From Aliirhizobium wenxiniae (lineage in GTDB: Bacteria > Pseudomonadota > Alphaproteobacteria > Rhizobiales > Rhizobiaceae), in assembly GCF_019511445.1 (NCBI RefSeq), contig NZ_JAEUAN010000004.1, positions 62,001 through 126,000 on the forward strand: a stretch of 64,000 nucleotides of DNA, given 5' to 3'. Positions 47,316-55,682 of this stretch are shown piece after piece. Each line of letters opens with the position of its first letter. The stretch's first letter is position 1. The position numbers and the translations under genes are program-made. Under the pieces are notes generated by a model that worked only from the letters and a program-made list of their open reading frames with translations, did no database searches and was not told the DNA's origin.

Positions 47316-48510
47316 GACGGCAAAACTCGCCTGGCGCGCCATCAGCCGCAACATGCTGCGCTCCTTCCTCACCGTGCTCGGCGTCGTCATCGGCGTTGCA
47401 GCCGTCATCGCCATGGTCACGATCGGTAATGGCACCACCGCCAAGGTGCGCGACGAGCTCTCGCGGCTGGGGACAAACACGCTTTTCGTCCGTCCTGGCC
47501 AATGGGGTCCTGGCCGGGCAAGCGCCGAGGCCAAACGCTTCACCGATAATGACATCACAGCTATCCGCGATCAGGTGAGCGGCCTGCGCGCGGTTGCCCC
47601 GATCAACCGTGGCACGGCGACCGTCATTGCCGGCGGCGCCAATCGCTCCACCAGCGTCATCGGCACGACGAGTGATTATCTCATCGCCCAGGATTGGGAA
47701 TTGGCACTCGGACGGGATTTTCTGCCAAACGAGGACCGCGGAAGCCAGGCGGCCTGCATCATCGGCGAAACGACGCGCCGTGAACTGTTCGGCGCGGCAG
47801 ATCCGGTCGGCCAGAGCATTCGCGTCAGCAACGTCTCCTGCCCGGTCATAGGCGTGCTTGCCGTCAAGGGTCAGTCCGGCATGGGTGACGATCAGGACGA
47901 CACGGTCATCATGCCGCTCAAGCTGCATCAGCGCCGCATCGGCGGCACCACGACCATATCCAGCATCGTCCTTTCCGCCCAGGACGGCGTCTCGACCGCA
48001 AAAGTTCAGGCGGATGTCGAAAGCCTGCTGAGAGAACGTCGCCGAATCGCCATCGGCCGCGACGACGACTTTTCCGTCAACGACATGTCGCAGATTGCAG
48101 CCGCAATGACCGGCACGACGATGCTTCTGACCGGCCTTCTCGGCGCGGTCGCTGCCGTCAGCCTGCTCGTGGGCGGTATCGGCATCATGAATATCATGCT
48201 GGTCTCAGTCACCGAGCGCACCCGCGAAATCGGCATCCGGCTTGCAATCGGCGCTCTGGAAAACCAGGTCCTCACGCAGTTTTTGGTGGAAGCCGTGATG
48301 CTGTCGATATTCGGCGGCGTGACCGGCATCATCACCGGCCTTGCTCTTGCCTACGGGGTCGTCATTTTCCTCGAAGTCCCCTTCGTCGCAAGCCCGACGA
48401 TCATCCTGCTTGCGTTTCTCTTCTCAGCCGCGATCGGCATGATCTTCGGCTATTTTCCTGCCCGTCGCGCAGCCCAGTTGAACCCGATCGACGCACTCCG
48501 CCACGAATGA
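47305..48510 (+). CDS. FtsX/MacB-type ABC permease
   Basis: A 401-residue permease with one N-terminal membrane helix (SFLTVLGVVIGVAAVIAMVT), a large periplasmic MacB-like domain (residues ~50-270) and three C-terminal helices that include LLTGLLGAVAAVSLLVGGIG, then MNIMLVSVTERTREIGIRLA, the FtsX core. Together with the adaptor and ATPase it forms a split MacAB-like exporter in which ATPase and permease are separate chains. Substrate unknown. Confidence 0.93.
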   Translation: MWFETAKLAWRAISRNMLRSFLTVLGVVIGVAAVIAMVTIGNGTTAKVRDELSRLGTNTLFVRPGQWGPGRASAEAKRFTDNDITAIRDQVSGLRAVAPINRGTATVIAGGANRSTSVIGTTSDYLIAQDWELALGRDFLPNEDRGSQAACIIGETTRRELFGAADPVGQSIRVSNVSCPVIGVLAVKGQSGMGDDQDDTVIMPLKLHQRRIGGTTTISSIVLSAQDGVSTAKVQADVESLLRERRRIAIGRDDDFSVNDMSQIAAAMTGTTMLLTGLLGAVAAVSLLVGGIGIMNIMLVSVTERTREIGIRLAIGALENQVLTQFLVEAVMLSIFGGVTGIITGLALAYGVVIFLEVPFVASPTIILLAFLFSAAIGMIFGYFPARRAAQLNPIDALRHE

Positions 48511-48544
48511 AGGTACAGAATTACCGGCAAACACCGACAATTCG

Positions 48545-48799
48545 TCAGTATGCCGATGCGTCGCGCTCGTCTTCGGCAAACGCCATCTGCAGTTCCATCT
48601 GCACGGCATGCATGAAGATCGCTGCCTGATGGCGGATCTCTTCGTCCTCGACACCCTGCGCCCGGAACCCCTTGGCGAACTGTGCCATTTCGGTGCGCCA
48701 GAAACGGTTTGCCTCTTCACCGTGAAGACGCTGAAGAGCGTCGGCGCATCGCCTTACGTCGGCGGTCCGCCGGTCGGCGGGGAACTGCAGCAGTGTCAT
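48545..48799 (-). CDS. DUF6074-like small protein
   Basis: An 84-residue soluble protein: MTLLQFPADRRTADVRRCAD, then ALQRLHGEEANRFWRTEMAQ and a helical tail ending FAEDERDASAY. The LQFP-DRR..DVRRCA...LHG..ANRFWR pattern is that of a small family common in rhizobia (DUF6074 as I remember it). GGAG lies 7 nt upstream of the ATG; an earlier in-frame start at 48883 is unsupported. An EcfG-like promoter lies 75 bp upstream, suggesting stress induction. Function unknown. Confidence 0.78.
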   Translation of the reverse strand: MTLLQFPADRRTADVRRCADALQRLHGEEANRFWRTEMAQFAKGFRAQGVEDEEIRHQAAIFMHAVQMELQMAFAEDERDASAY

Positions 48800-48873
48800 G
48801 CCATCTCCATACTCGATGGGCCGAATCGCCCGTACATGAAGGCACTTTCGCCGCCAGACCTTCACAAAAGGTG

Positions 48874-48898
48874 AACCCGTCAAAAACCTTTCGGTTCC
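48874..48898 (-). promoter_or_regulatory. EcfG (general stress response)-like promoter of the DUF6074-like gene
   Basis: On the minus strand GGAAC (48898-48894), exactly 16 bp, then GGTT (48877-48874). This fits GGAAC-N16/17-cGTT with one weak-position mismatch. Its position, 75 bp before the ATG, leaves a normal leader. Confidence 0.55.
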
Positions 48899-49061
48899 GA
48901 TTCAAGGCCTTGCCGTCCGGTTTTGGGACAATATGTTAGGAGAAGATTATGCCTAACGATCGGTAGCAAAGGCCGAAGCGTCACCCTGTTGGCCAGCCCG
49001 GCGCAAGCCGAAGCACCCAAACATGTCCCACACGTCATGAGGACAAATGAAAGGGACATGA

Positions 49062-49226
49062 ATGTCTGAGAAACTTGACCACGCGAGCCAGCCGTCCGAC
49101 CAGTCTATTGCGCTATTCCTGCAGGAAAACGACATGGACGGCCTGACCGACATTCTCGTTGAGGCCCTTTTCCAGGCGCTCAGCATCATGGATGACGAAA
49201 CCCCCGTCATGGAAACCCTGCACTAA
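49062..49226 (+). CDS. Small acidic protein (54 aa), function unknown
   Basis: The frame encodes MSEKLDHASQPSDQSIALFL followed by QENDMDGLTDILVEALFQAL and a short acidic end. It is predicted helical and acidic, with no signal peptide. AAAGGGA lies 6-8 nt before the ATG. The upstream 110 bp contain a five-codon frame (ATG at 48949, MPNDR) behind a strong AGGAGAAG. No family recognised. Confidence 0.5.
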   Translation: MSEKLDHASQPSDQSIALFLQENDMDGLTDILVEALFQALSIMDDETPVMETLH

Positions 49227-49281
49227 TCGCAGAGAGGCGGCCTCACGCCCCCTCCTCGCTCATCTCCGGACCCCCAACAGA

Positions 49282-49629
49282 ATGAGCTTCTCACTCACCC
49301 CCGTTCTGACCATCGGCCTTCTTATCCTCTCGAACGTCTTCATGACCTTTGCCTGGTATGGCCACCTGAAGTTCGAGAACAAGCCGCTCTATCTCGTCAT
49401 TCTGGCGAGCTGGGCGATCGCCTTTTTCGAATATTGCGCCCAGGTGCCGGCAAACCGCATCGGCTACGGTTATTTCAATGCCGCCCAGTTGAAGACGATC
49501 CAGGAAATCATCACGCTCTCGGTCTTCGTGATTTTCTCGGTCTTCTATCTGGGCGAATCGTTCCACTGGAAACAGGCGATCGGCTTCGGCTTCATCGCGC
49601 TCGGTGCCTTCTTCATCTTCACCAAGTAG
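49282..49629 (+). CDS. DMT-like four-helix membrane protein (DUF486)
   Basis: A 115-residue membrane protein with four hydrophobic helices. FMTFAWYGHLKFENKPLYLV, WAIAFFEYCAQVPANRIGYG and IQEIITLSVFVIFSVFYLGE are the DUF486 hallmarks. The family is distantly related to small drug/metabolite transporters, but its function has not been established. The start at 49282 gives a normal-length protein. Confidence 0.9.
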   Translation: MSFSLTPVLTIGLLILSNVFMTFAWYGHLKFENKPLYLVILASWAIAFFEYCAQVPANRIGYGYFNAAQLKTIQEIITLSVFVIFSVFYLGESFHWKQAIGFGFIALGAFFIFTK

Positions 49630-50152
49630 CGCCCTGCTTCCGATCCCTGCAGCGGGCAGTGCGGGGACGATAGCGGCCGTCACGAAAATTAAATGCGTGT
49701 CGCCGCAGCCACTTGGCCGCGGCGCAGCCTTTCGTTCATCCCCGCGGCCGCGCCATGGGCGAGAATCGGCTCGTCATCGGATGGGAAACCGGGTTCGCGA
49801 ACCGGCCTTCCTCGTTCAACGGGTCTCGGCTCGGTTTTCCGGTGATGGTCGAAAGATCGGGGCAGACGGGAACTGACACGTCTCGAAAGCCCTGAAGAAT
49901 TGGCCGGGGCAGGCAGATCAACCATCTACCCACCCACTGAATGCCACTGCCTGCCCCATTCCCGCTTTTACCATGCCGGCTTTACCCGCATGGCGCTTAC
50001 GGCTGCATCCAATTTTTTGATGGAACGCAGAGCCGCGCCGCCGCTCGCGGCCTTTTCATCGCCGGTGCCTTCTATTCCGGCTAAGTTTGTTCTAGAGACA
50101 GTGCTTCATCCGCCACAACTGCGCGGCAGACTGTCTTTAGGTATGTTGATCG
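49630..50152. other. Intergenic region before the ppiD-like gene, 523 bp
   Basis: No frame here has convincing protein character on either strand. A perfect 11-bp inverted repeat, GGGGCAGGCAG (49907-49917) and CTGCCTGCCCC (49948-49958), is separated by 30 bp and may be a large hairpin or a regulator site. The promoter of the ppiD-trp-moa operon should lie in the last 150 bp, but no clear -35/-10 pair stands out. In the rhizobial gene order I remember, tpiA sits opposite ppiD here; in this window tpiA is 12.6 kb away. Confidence 0.5.
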
Positions 50153-52042
50153 ATGCTTGATTCTCTCAGAAACGCCGCCCGCTCTTGGGTCGCGAAGTCT
50201 CTGCTTCTGCTCCTGGTTGCCTCGTTTGCCGTCTGGGGCGGCAGCCAGTCGCTTATCGCTTCGAATGCGAACACCGTCATGACGGTCGGCGATCAGGAAA
50301 TTTCCACAGAGCAGTTCCGGCTTGCCTATCAGCGTCAGATCGCCAATCTGAGCCGCCAGTTCGGCACGCAGCTGACCGCCCAGCAGGCTCGCTCCTTCGG
50401 CATCGACCGTGAGGTTCTGACCCAGCTCGCCGCGGGCGCCGCCCTCGACCAGCTTTCCGACGACATGAATCTCGGCCTTTCGCAGGATCGCCTGGCAAAC
50501 CTGATCGCCGAAGACCCAGCCTTCAAGGGGACCAACGGCCAGTTCGACCATGACCTTTTCGCCTCGCGCCTGCGCAATGCCGGCCTGCGTGAAAACGATT
50601 ATATCGAGGAACGCAGCAAGGTCGCCGTTCGCAGTCAGGTCGTGGAAGCGGTCTCCGACGGTTTCAAGGCGCCGCAGGTCATGCTTGATGCGCTCAAGCA
50701 GTATCGTGACGAAGCCCGCACCGTAGATTACCTGCTTCTGTCCAACGCCAATATCGATCCGGTCAAGGCTCCGGCGGATGACGTTCTGACCACCTGGTTC
50801 GACGCCAACAAGGCCCGTTACCGTGCGCCCGAATACCGCAATTTCGCCTATGTGAAGCTTGAGCCGAGCGACATTGCCGACGCCTCTTCGATTACCGATG
50901 ACGAGCTGCGCGCCGAATACGACAAGCGCAAGGACGGCTACAAGACGCATGAAACCCGCACCATCGAGCAGCTGACCTTCCCGAACAAGGAAATGGCGGA
51001 TGCCGCGGCCACCCAGCTGCGTGACGGGACGACCACTTTCGACCAGGTCATCAAGGATCAGGGCAAGACCCCGGCCGACGTCCATCTCGGCGACTTCACC
51101 AAGGAAAGCATTCCGGATCCGGCCTGGGCCGAACCGGCCTTCAAGGTATCCTCGAATGGCGGCATTACCCCCGTCATCAAGGGCACGTTCGGCTCGGCCA
51201 TCCTGCGCATTTCCAACATCCGCCCGGAAAGCACCCGCAGCTTCGACGAGGTGAAGGACGAACTCCGCCAGCAGATCGCCGTTGCCGCCGCTTCGCGCGA
51301 AATGACCACTGCTCATGATCGCTTCGAAGATCTGCGCGGCGGTGGCGCAACGCTCGAGGACGCAGCCAAGGACCTGAACCTCAAGTTCGTGACCGTGACG
51401 GCCGATGCATCGGGCCAGGACGAGAAGGAACAGCCAATCGCAAACCTTCCCGCGGCCAACAACCTGATCGCCGAAGTGTTCCGCACCGAACCCGGCCAGG
51501 ACACGATCCCGGTCAACCTCGGCAATGTCGGTTATGTCTGGTTCGAAGTCCTGAACATTACGCCGGAGCGCGAACGCGCGCTGGACGAAGTGCGCGAAAA
51601 GGTCGTGGTCGACTGGACTGCCGAACAGCAGAGCCAGGCATTGACCGCCAAGGCGACAGAGCTCAAGGCCCGTCTCGACAAGGGCGAAACGCTGGCTGCC
51701 ATCGCCGAGGATCTCGGCATCGCGGTAGAAACCAAGACCGGCCTGCGCCGCAATGCCGAAGATGCGATCTTCGGCGCGGAAGCGATCACTGCCGCCTTCT
51801 CCGGCCCGGTCGAGACCACCGCCACAGCCCTTGCCGCAGACCGCGAAAGCCGCATGCTGATGAAGGTAACGGCTGTCGATCAGGCTCCGTCCGACGAACT
51901 GGCCAACGACCCGCAGCTTCAGCGCCTGGCGGAGTCTGCCGGTGACGACATGCTCGATCAGATGGTCAACAGCCTGAAGGACCGTTACGGCGTGTCGATC
52001 AACCAGGCCGTCCTCGAACAGTCTGCAGCCACAGTCCAGTAA
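50153..52042 (+). CDS. PpiD/SurA-like peptidyl-prolyl isomerase, membrane-anchored
   Basis: A 629-residue periplasmic folding factor. An N-terminal anchor (WVAKSLLLLLVASFAVWGGS, about residues 12-31) is followed by a SurA-type N-domain (VGDQEISTEQFRLAYQRQIA), a parvulin-like domain at about 245-370 (HETRTIEQLTFPNKEMADAA, LGDFTKESIPDPAWAEPAFK) and a long helical C-terminus. This is the architecture of PpiD, which meets proteins leaving the SecYEG translocon. The parvulin domain may be catalytically weak, as in PpiD. It is followed by trpD after 19 bp, so a chaperone-like gene leads an operon of tryptophan and molybdopterin genes. Confidence 0.9.
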   Translation: MLDSLRNAARSWVAKSLLLLLVASFAVWGGSQSLIASNANTVMTVGDQEISTEQFRLAYQRQIANLSRQFGTQLTAQQARSFGIDREVLTQLAAGAALDQLSDDMNLGLSQDRLANLIAEDPAFKGTNGQFDHDLFASRLRNAGLRENDYIEERSKVAVRSQVVEAVSDGFKAPQVMLDALKQYRDEARTVDYLLLSNANIDPVKAPADDVLTTWFDANKARYRAPEYRNFAYVKLEPSDIADASSITDDELRAEYDKRKDGYKTHETRTIEQLTFPNKEMADAAATQLRDGTTTFDQVIKDQGKTPADVHLGDFTKESIPDPAWAEPAFKVSSNGGITPVIKGTFGSAILRISNIRPESTRSFDEVKDELRQQIAVAAASREMTTAHDRFEDLRGGGATLEDAAKDLNLKFVTVTADASGQDEKEQPIANLPAANNLIAEVFRTEPGQDTIPVNLGNVGYVWFEVLNITPERERALDEVREKVVVDWTAEQQSQALTAKATELKARLDKGETLAAIAEDLGIAVETKTGLRRNAEDAIFGAEAITAAFSGPVETTATALAADRESRMLMKVTAVDQAPSDELANDPQLQRLAESAGDDMLDQMVNSLKDRYGVSINQAVLEQSAATVQ

Positions 52043-52061
52043 TTGAAGCGGATGCCGTAAA

Positions 52062-53078
52062 ATGCCTGACTTGAAACCGTTCCTCGCCAAGGTTGCCACC
52101 GGCGAATCGCTTTCCCGCGAAGAGGCGCAGGACGCCTTCGGAATTCTCATGTCCGGCGAGGCAACGCCATCGCAGATCGGGGCCTTCCTGATGGCGCTGA
52201 GAGTGCGGGGCGAAACGGTTGCCGAAATGACCGGCGCCGTTTCCACCATGCGCGCCAAGATGCTGCGTGTCGACGCACCGGCTGATGCCGTCGACATCGT
52301 TGGCACCGGCGGTGATGGCGCAGGAACCTACAACATCTCGACGCTCGCCGCGATCATCGCGGCGGGTGCAGGCCTGACTGTCGCCAAGCACGGCAACCGG
52401 GCGCTCAGCTCGAAATCCGGCACCGCCGACGCGCTGTCGGCGCTCGGCGTCAACCTGGAGATCGGCGCCAACCAGATCGCCCGCTGCATCCGCGAGGCAG
52501 GTATCGGCTTCATGTTCGCCTCGATGCACCATGCGGCGATGCGCCATGTCGGCCCGAGCCGGGTGGAGCTCGGCACCCGCACGATCTTCAATCTGCTTGG
52601 CCCCCTCTCCAATCCGGCCGGCGCAAAACGCCAGCTGCTCGGCGTCTATTCCCCGCAATGGCTGATGCCGATTGCCGAGACACTGCGTGAAATGGGATCG
52701 GAAACCGTCTGGGTCGTTCACGGCCAGGGTCTCGACGAGATCACCACGACGGGCACGACGCAGGTCGTGGCGCTCGAAAGCGGAAAGATCCGCGAATTCG
52801 AACTGTCGCCGGCCGATTTCGGTGTACCCGCAGCAACACTTGCGGACCTCAAAGGCGGCGATGGCATAGCCAATGCCGCTGCCCTGCGTGCGGTCCTCGG
52901 TGGTGCGAAAAACGCCTATCGCGATATCGCCCTCTGCAATGCCGCAGCAGCTCTCGTGGTTGCGGGCAAGGCGGAAACGCTGAAAGATGCCATGCAGCTC
53001 GCCACCACCTCGCTTGAAAGCGGCAAGGCCTCTGCAGCACTCGACCGGCTCGTGGCGGTCTCCAACGAGAAGGAATAG
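52062..53078 (+). CDS. trpD: Anthranilate phosphoribosyltransferase
   Basis: A 338-residue enzyme that joins anthranilate and PRPP in tryptophan synthesis. The diagnostic [18 protein letters not shown] (PRPP site) and [20 protein letters not shown] are intact, along with [20 protein letters not shown] and [12 protein letters not shown]. Length is standard for the free-standing bacterial enzyme. It sits in a tight operon (ppiD-like, trpD, trpC, moaC, moeA) with intergenic gaps of 20 bp or less. Confidence 0.97.
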   Translation: MPDLKPFLAKVATGESLSREEAQDAFGILMSGEATPSQIGAFLMALRVRGETVAEMTGAVSTMRAKMLRVDAPADAVDIVGTGGDGAGTYNISTLAAIIAAGAGLTVAKHGNRALSSKSGTADALSALGVNLEIGANQIARCIREAGIGFMFASMHHAAMRHVGPSRVELGTRTIFNLLGPLSNPAGAKRQLLGVYSPQWLMPIAETLREMGSETVWVVHGQGLDEITTTGTTQVVALESGKIREFELSPADFGVPAATLADLKGGDGIANAAALRAVLGGAKNAYRDIALCNAAAALVVAGKAETLKDAMQLATTSLESGKASAALDRLVAVSNEKE

Positions 53079-53082
53079 GACC

Positions 53083-53901
53083 ATGGCCGATATCCTGCAG
53101 AAGATCGAAGCCTATAAGCGCGTCGAGATCGAAGCCGCCAAGGCCGCCGTTCCGCTTGCCGAAATCAAGGCGCGCGCAGCCGATCAACCCGCCGCGCGCG
53201 GTTTCCTCAAGGCACTGCAGGCCAAGAAGCAGGCCGGCCAGTTCGGCCTGATCGCCGAGATCAAGAAGGCAAGCCCGTCTAAGGGCCTCATCCGCCCGGA
53301 TTTCGATCCGCCGGCCCTGGCGGCCGCCTATGAAGCCGGCGGCGCTGCCTGCCTTTCGGTCCTCACCGATACGCCGAGTTTTCAGGGCGCACCGGAATTC
53401 CTCGTCGCCGCACGCAATGCCTGCGCGCTACCCGCGCTGCGCAAGGATTTCATGTTCGAACCCTATCAGGTCTATGAAGCGCGCGCCTGGGGTGCAGACT
53501 GCATCCTGATCATCATGGCATCGCTTTCCGACGACGAGGCGATGGCGCTCTATGAAACCGCGACAGAACTCGGCATGGACAGCCTCATCGAGGTGCATGA
53601 CGAAGCCGAGATGGAACGGGCGCTAAAGCTTCCCTCGCCGCTCGTCGGTGTCAACAATCGCAATCTTCGCACCTTCGAGGTCAGCCTTTCGACCAGCGAG
53701 CGTCTCTCCGCCATGGTCACCGGCGAAGATCGGCTGCTTGTCGGAGAAAGCGGCATCTTCACCCACGAGGATTGCCAACGCCTGCAAAAGGTCGACATCA
53801 GCACCTTCCTTGTCGGCGAAAGCCTGATGCGCAAGGACGATGTGGCAGCGGCAACGCGGGCGCTCCTGACCGGCGAAACAGGCACGATGGCAGCTGAGTG
53901 A
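53083..53901 (+). CDS. trpC: Indole-3-glycerol phosphate synthase
   Basis: A 272-residue TIM-barrel enzyme that closes the indole ring from CdRP. Landmarks: [20 protein letters not shown] with the catalytic Lys, [40 protein letters not shown] and [14 protein letters not shown]. It is the monofunctional form, without TrpF. The start at 53083 follows trpD by 4 bp. Its stop overlaps the moaC start (TGATG), so the two are translationally coupled. Confidence 0.97.
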   Translation: MADILQKIEAYKRVEIEAAKAAVPLAEIKARAADQPAARGFLKALQAKKQAGQFGLIAEIKKASPSKGLIRPDFDPPALAAAYEAGGAACLSVLTDTPSFQGAPEFLVAARNACALPALRKDFMFEPYQVYEARAWGADCILIIMASLSDDEAMALYETATELGMDSLIEVHDEAEMERALKLPSPLVGVNNRNLRTFEVSLSTSERLSAMVTGEDRLLVGESGIFTHEDCQRLQKVDISTFLVGESLMRKDDVAAATRALLTGETGTMAAE

Positions 53902-54386
53902 TGGCTGACAGCGACAACAAGCTTACCCATATCGATCAGGCCGGCGAGGCGCATATGGTCGATGTCGGCGACAAGGCTGAAACCAGCCGGTCGGCGACCG
54001 CAGAAGGCTTTGTCCGCATGCTGCCGGAAACGCTGGCGCTGATCCGCGAAGGCAATGCCAAGAAGGGCGATGTCATCGGCACCGCGCGGCTTGCCGGCAT
54101 CATGGCCGCCAAGAAGACGTCCGACCTCATTCCGCTCTGCCATCCGCTGATGCTGACAAAGGTCTCGGTCGAGATCACCGAGGACGAAGCCCTGCCCGGC
54201 CTGCGCGTAGCCGCCACCGCAAAACTCACCGGCAAGACCGGGGTGGAGATGGAAGCGCTCACCGCCGTCTCCGTCACCTGCCTGACGATCTACGACATGG
54301 CCAAGGCTGCCGATAAGGCGATGGAAATCGGCGGCATAAGGCTCATGGAAAAGACCGGCGGCAAATCCGGCCACTACAAAGCTTAA
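53901..54386 (+). CDS. moaC: Molybdenum cofactor biosynthesis protein C (cyclic pyranopterin monophosphate synthase)
   Basis: A 161-residue protein that with MoaA converts GTP to cyclic pyranopterin monophosphate. Conserved blocks: [20 protein letters not shown], the active-site region [38 protein letters not shown] and [20 protein letters not shown]. The ATG overlaps the trpC stop by one base; the in-frame GTG one codon earlier is less likely. Its presence beside trp genes is common in rhizobia and does not imply a functional link. Confidence 0.97.
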   Translation: MADSDNKLTHIDQAGEAHMVDVGDKAETSRSATAEGFVRMLPETLALIREGNAKKGDVIGTARLAGIMAAKKTSDLIPLCHPLMLTKVSVEITEDEALPGLRVAATAKLTGKTGVEMEALTAVSVTCLTIYDMAKAADKAMEIGGIRLMEKTGGKSGHYKA

Positions 54387-54405
54387 AACCCGAGGAGATT
54401 TCGCC

Positions 54406-55626
54406 ATGGCGCTTTTGCCCGTATCAGACGCCAAGGCCCGCCTGCTCTCCCGCACTCATCCGGTTACCGGAGTCGAGACCGTGCCTCTCGGTGAGGCTGC
54501 AACGCGTGTGCTCGCCTCAGACATTCAGGCAAGATTGACCCAGCCGCCGTTCAACTCCTCCGCCATGGACGGTTATGCGCTGGCTGCAGCCGACGCGCCG
54601 CAGGTCGGCTCCGAACTGACCGTCATCGGCAGTGCCGCCGCCGGCCACGCGTTCGGAGGCACTCTTGGCCGCGGCGAAACCATCCGCATCTTTACCGGCG
54701 CTCCAGTCCCCAAAGGGGCCGACACGATCCTCATTCAGGAGGATGCCGAAAAGATCGGCGAAGACCGTATCCGCACGACATTCGAAGTCACCGCAGGGCG
54801 ACATATCCGTCCCCGCGGTCAGGATTTTGCCGAGGGAGAGACGGTACTGAAGGCAGGCACGGTCTTAGATTTTTCGCATCTGACTGTCGCAGCGGCAATG
54901 AACCACCCGACGTTGCCCGTGTTTCGCAGGCCGATAGTAGCGATCCTCGCCACCGGTGACGAGCTGATACAACCAGGCGGCACTCCCGCCCCGGCGCAGA
55001 TCATCGCCTCCAACACCTTCGGTGCCGCCGCCCTCGTGCGCGATAATGGCGGCGAGGTTTTGGATCTCGGCATTGCCCCGGACAGTCAGGATGCCATCTC
55101 CGCCGCCATTCAGCGCGCTCGAGATGCCGGAGCCGATATCCTCGTCACCCTCGGCGGCGCATCGGTCGGAGATCATGATCTGGTCCAGTCGACGCTAAGA
55201 GCCTCCGGCATGGAACTCGATTTCTGGCGCATCGCCATGCGGCCGGGAAAACCGCTGATGGTCGGCTCGCTGGACGGCATGCATGTTCTCGGCCTGCCCG
55301 GAAACCCGGTTGCCAGCATGGTCACCGGCATGCTGTTTCTGGAGCCCTTGCTGCGCCGCCTCGCCCACCTGCCGGAGCGCAGGCGCGAAGTTCAGGGCAT
55401 CACGGCAAGGCCACTTGCAGCAAATGACCAGCGACAGGATTATCTGCGCGCCAAAATCAGCCGCGATGAACGCGGCAATCTGGTAGCCGACGCCAATCCG
55501 AAACAGGATTCGTCGATGATGAAGATTTTTGCCCATGCCGATGGTCTGGTCATTCGGGAGGCGCATGCGCCGGAAGTCGCCGCCGGCGAGCCTTGCCGCA
55601 TTTTGCTCATCCGTCCTTTCGACTGA
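54406..55626 (+). CDS. moeA: Molybdopterin molybdenumtransferase MoeA
   Basis: A 406-residue enzyme that inserts molybdate into adenylated molybdopterin. It has the four-domain MoeA organisation: PPFNSSAMDGYALAAAD near residue 46, IRIFTGAPVPKGADTILIQE, the MogA-like domain with RPIVAILATGDELIQPG and GGASVGDHD, and GLPGNPVASMVTGMLFLEPL. GAGGAGA lies 8 nt upstream. It is the last gene of the operon led by the ppiD-like gene. moaC and moeA are clear, while other moa/mob genes are absent from the window. Confidence 0.96.
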   Translation: MALLPVSDAKARLLSRTHPVTGVETVPLGEAATRVLASDIQARLTQPPFNSSAMDGYALAAADAPQVGSELTVIGSAAAGHAFGGTLGRGETIRIFTGAPVPKGADTILIQEDAEKIGEDRIRTTFEVTAGRHIRPRGQDFAEGETVLKAGTVLDFSHLTVAAAMNHPTLPVFRRPIVAILATGDELIQPGGTPAPAQIIASNTFGAAALVRDNGGEVLDLGIAPDSQDAISAAIQRARDAGADILVTLGGASVGDHDLVQSTLRASGMELDFWRIAMRPGKPLMVGSLDGMHVLGLPGNPVASMVTGMLFLEPLLRRLAHLPERRREVQGITARPLAANDQRQDYLRAKISRDERGNLVADANPKQDSSMMKIFAHADGLVIREAHAPEVAAGEPCRILLIRPFD

Positions 55627-55652
55627 TCCAGACGGGCGAAAAATCCGTAAGC

Positions 55653-55670
55653 TTGGGCATGAATGCCCAA
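55653..55670. repeat. 18-bp palindrome before the photolyase gene
   Basis: TTGGGCAT-GA-ATGCCCAA is a perfect palindrome with 8-bp arms, 12 bp ahead of the photolyase start codon. It could be a repressor site or a small hairpin that ends moeA transcription; the following bases (ACGGAGT) lack a T tract. Confidence 0.4.
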
Positions 55671-55682
55671 ACGGAGTAGATC

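Noticed and set aside
50081..52306. 741-codon open frame on the minus strand
   Set aside because: It lies opposite the ppiD-like and start of trpD genes; it has no recognisable domain and results from strong GC codon bias of the true genes.
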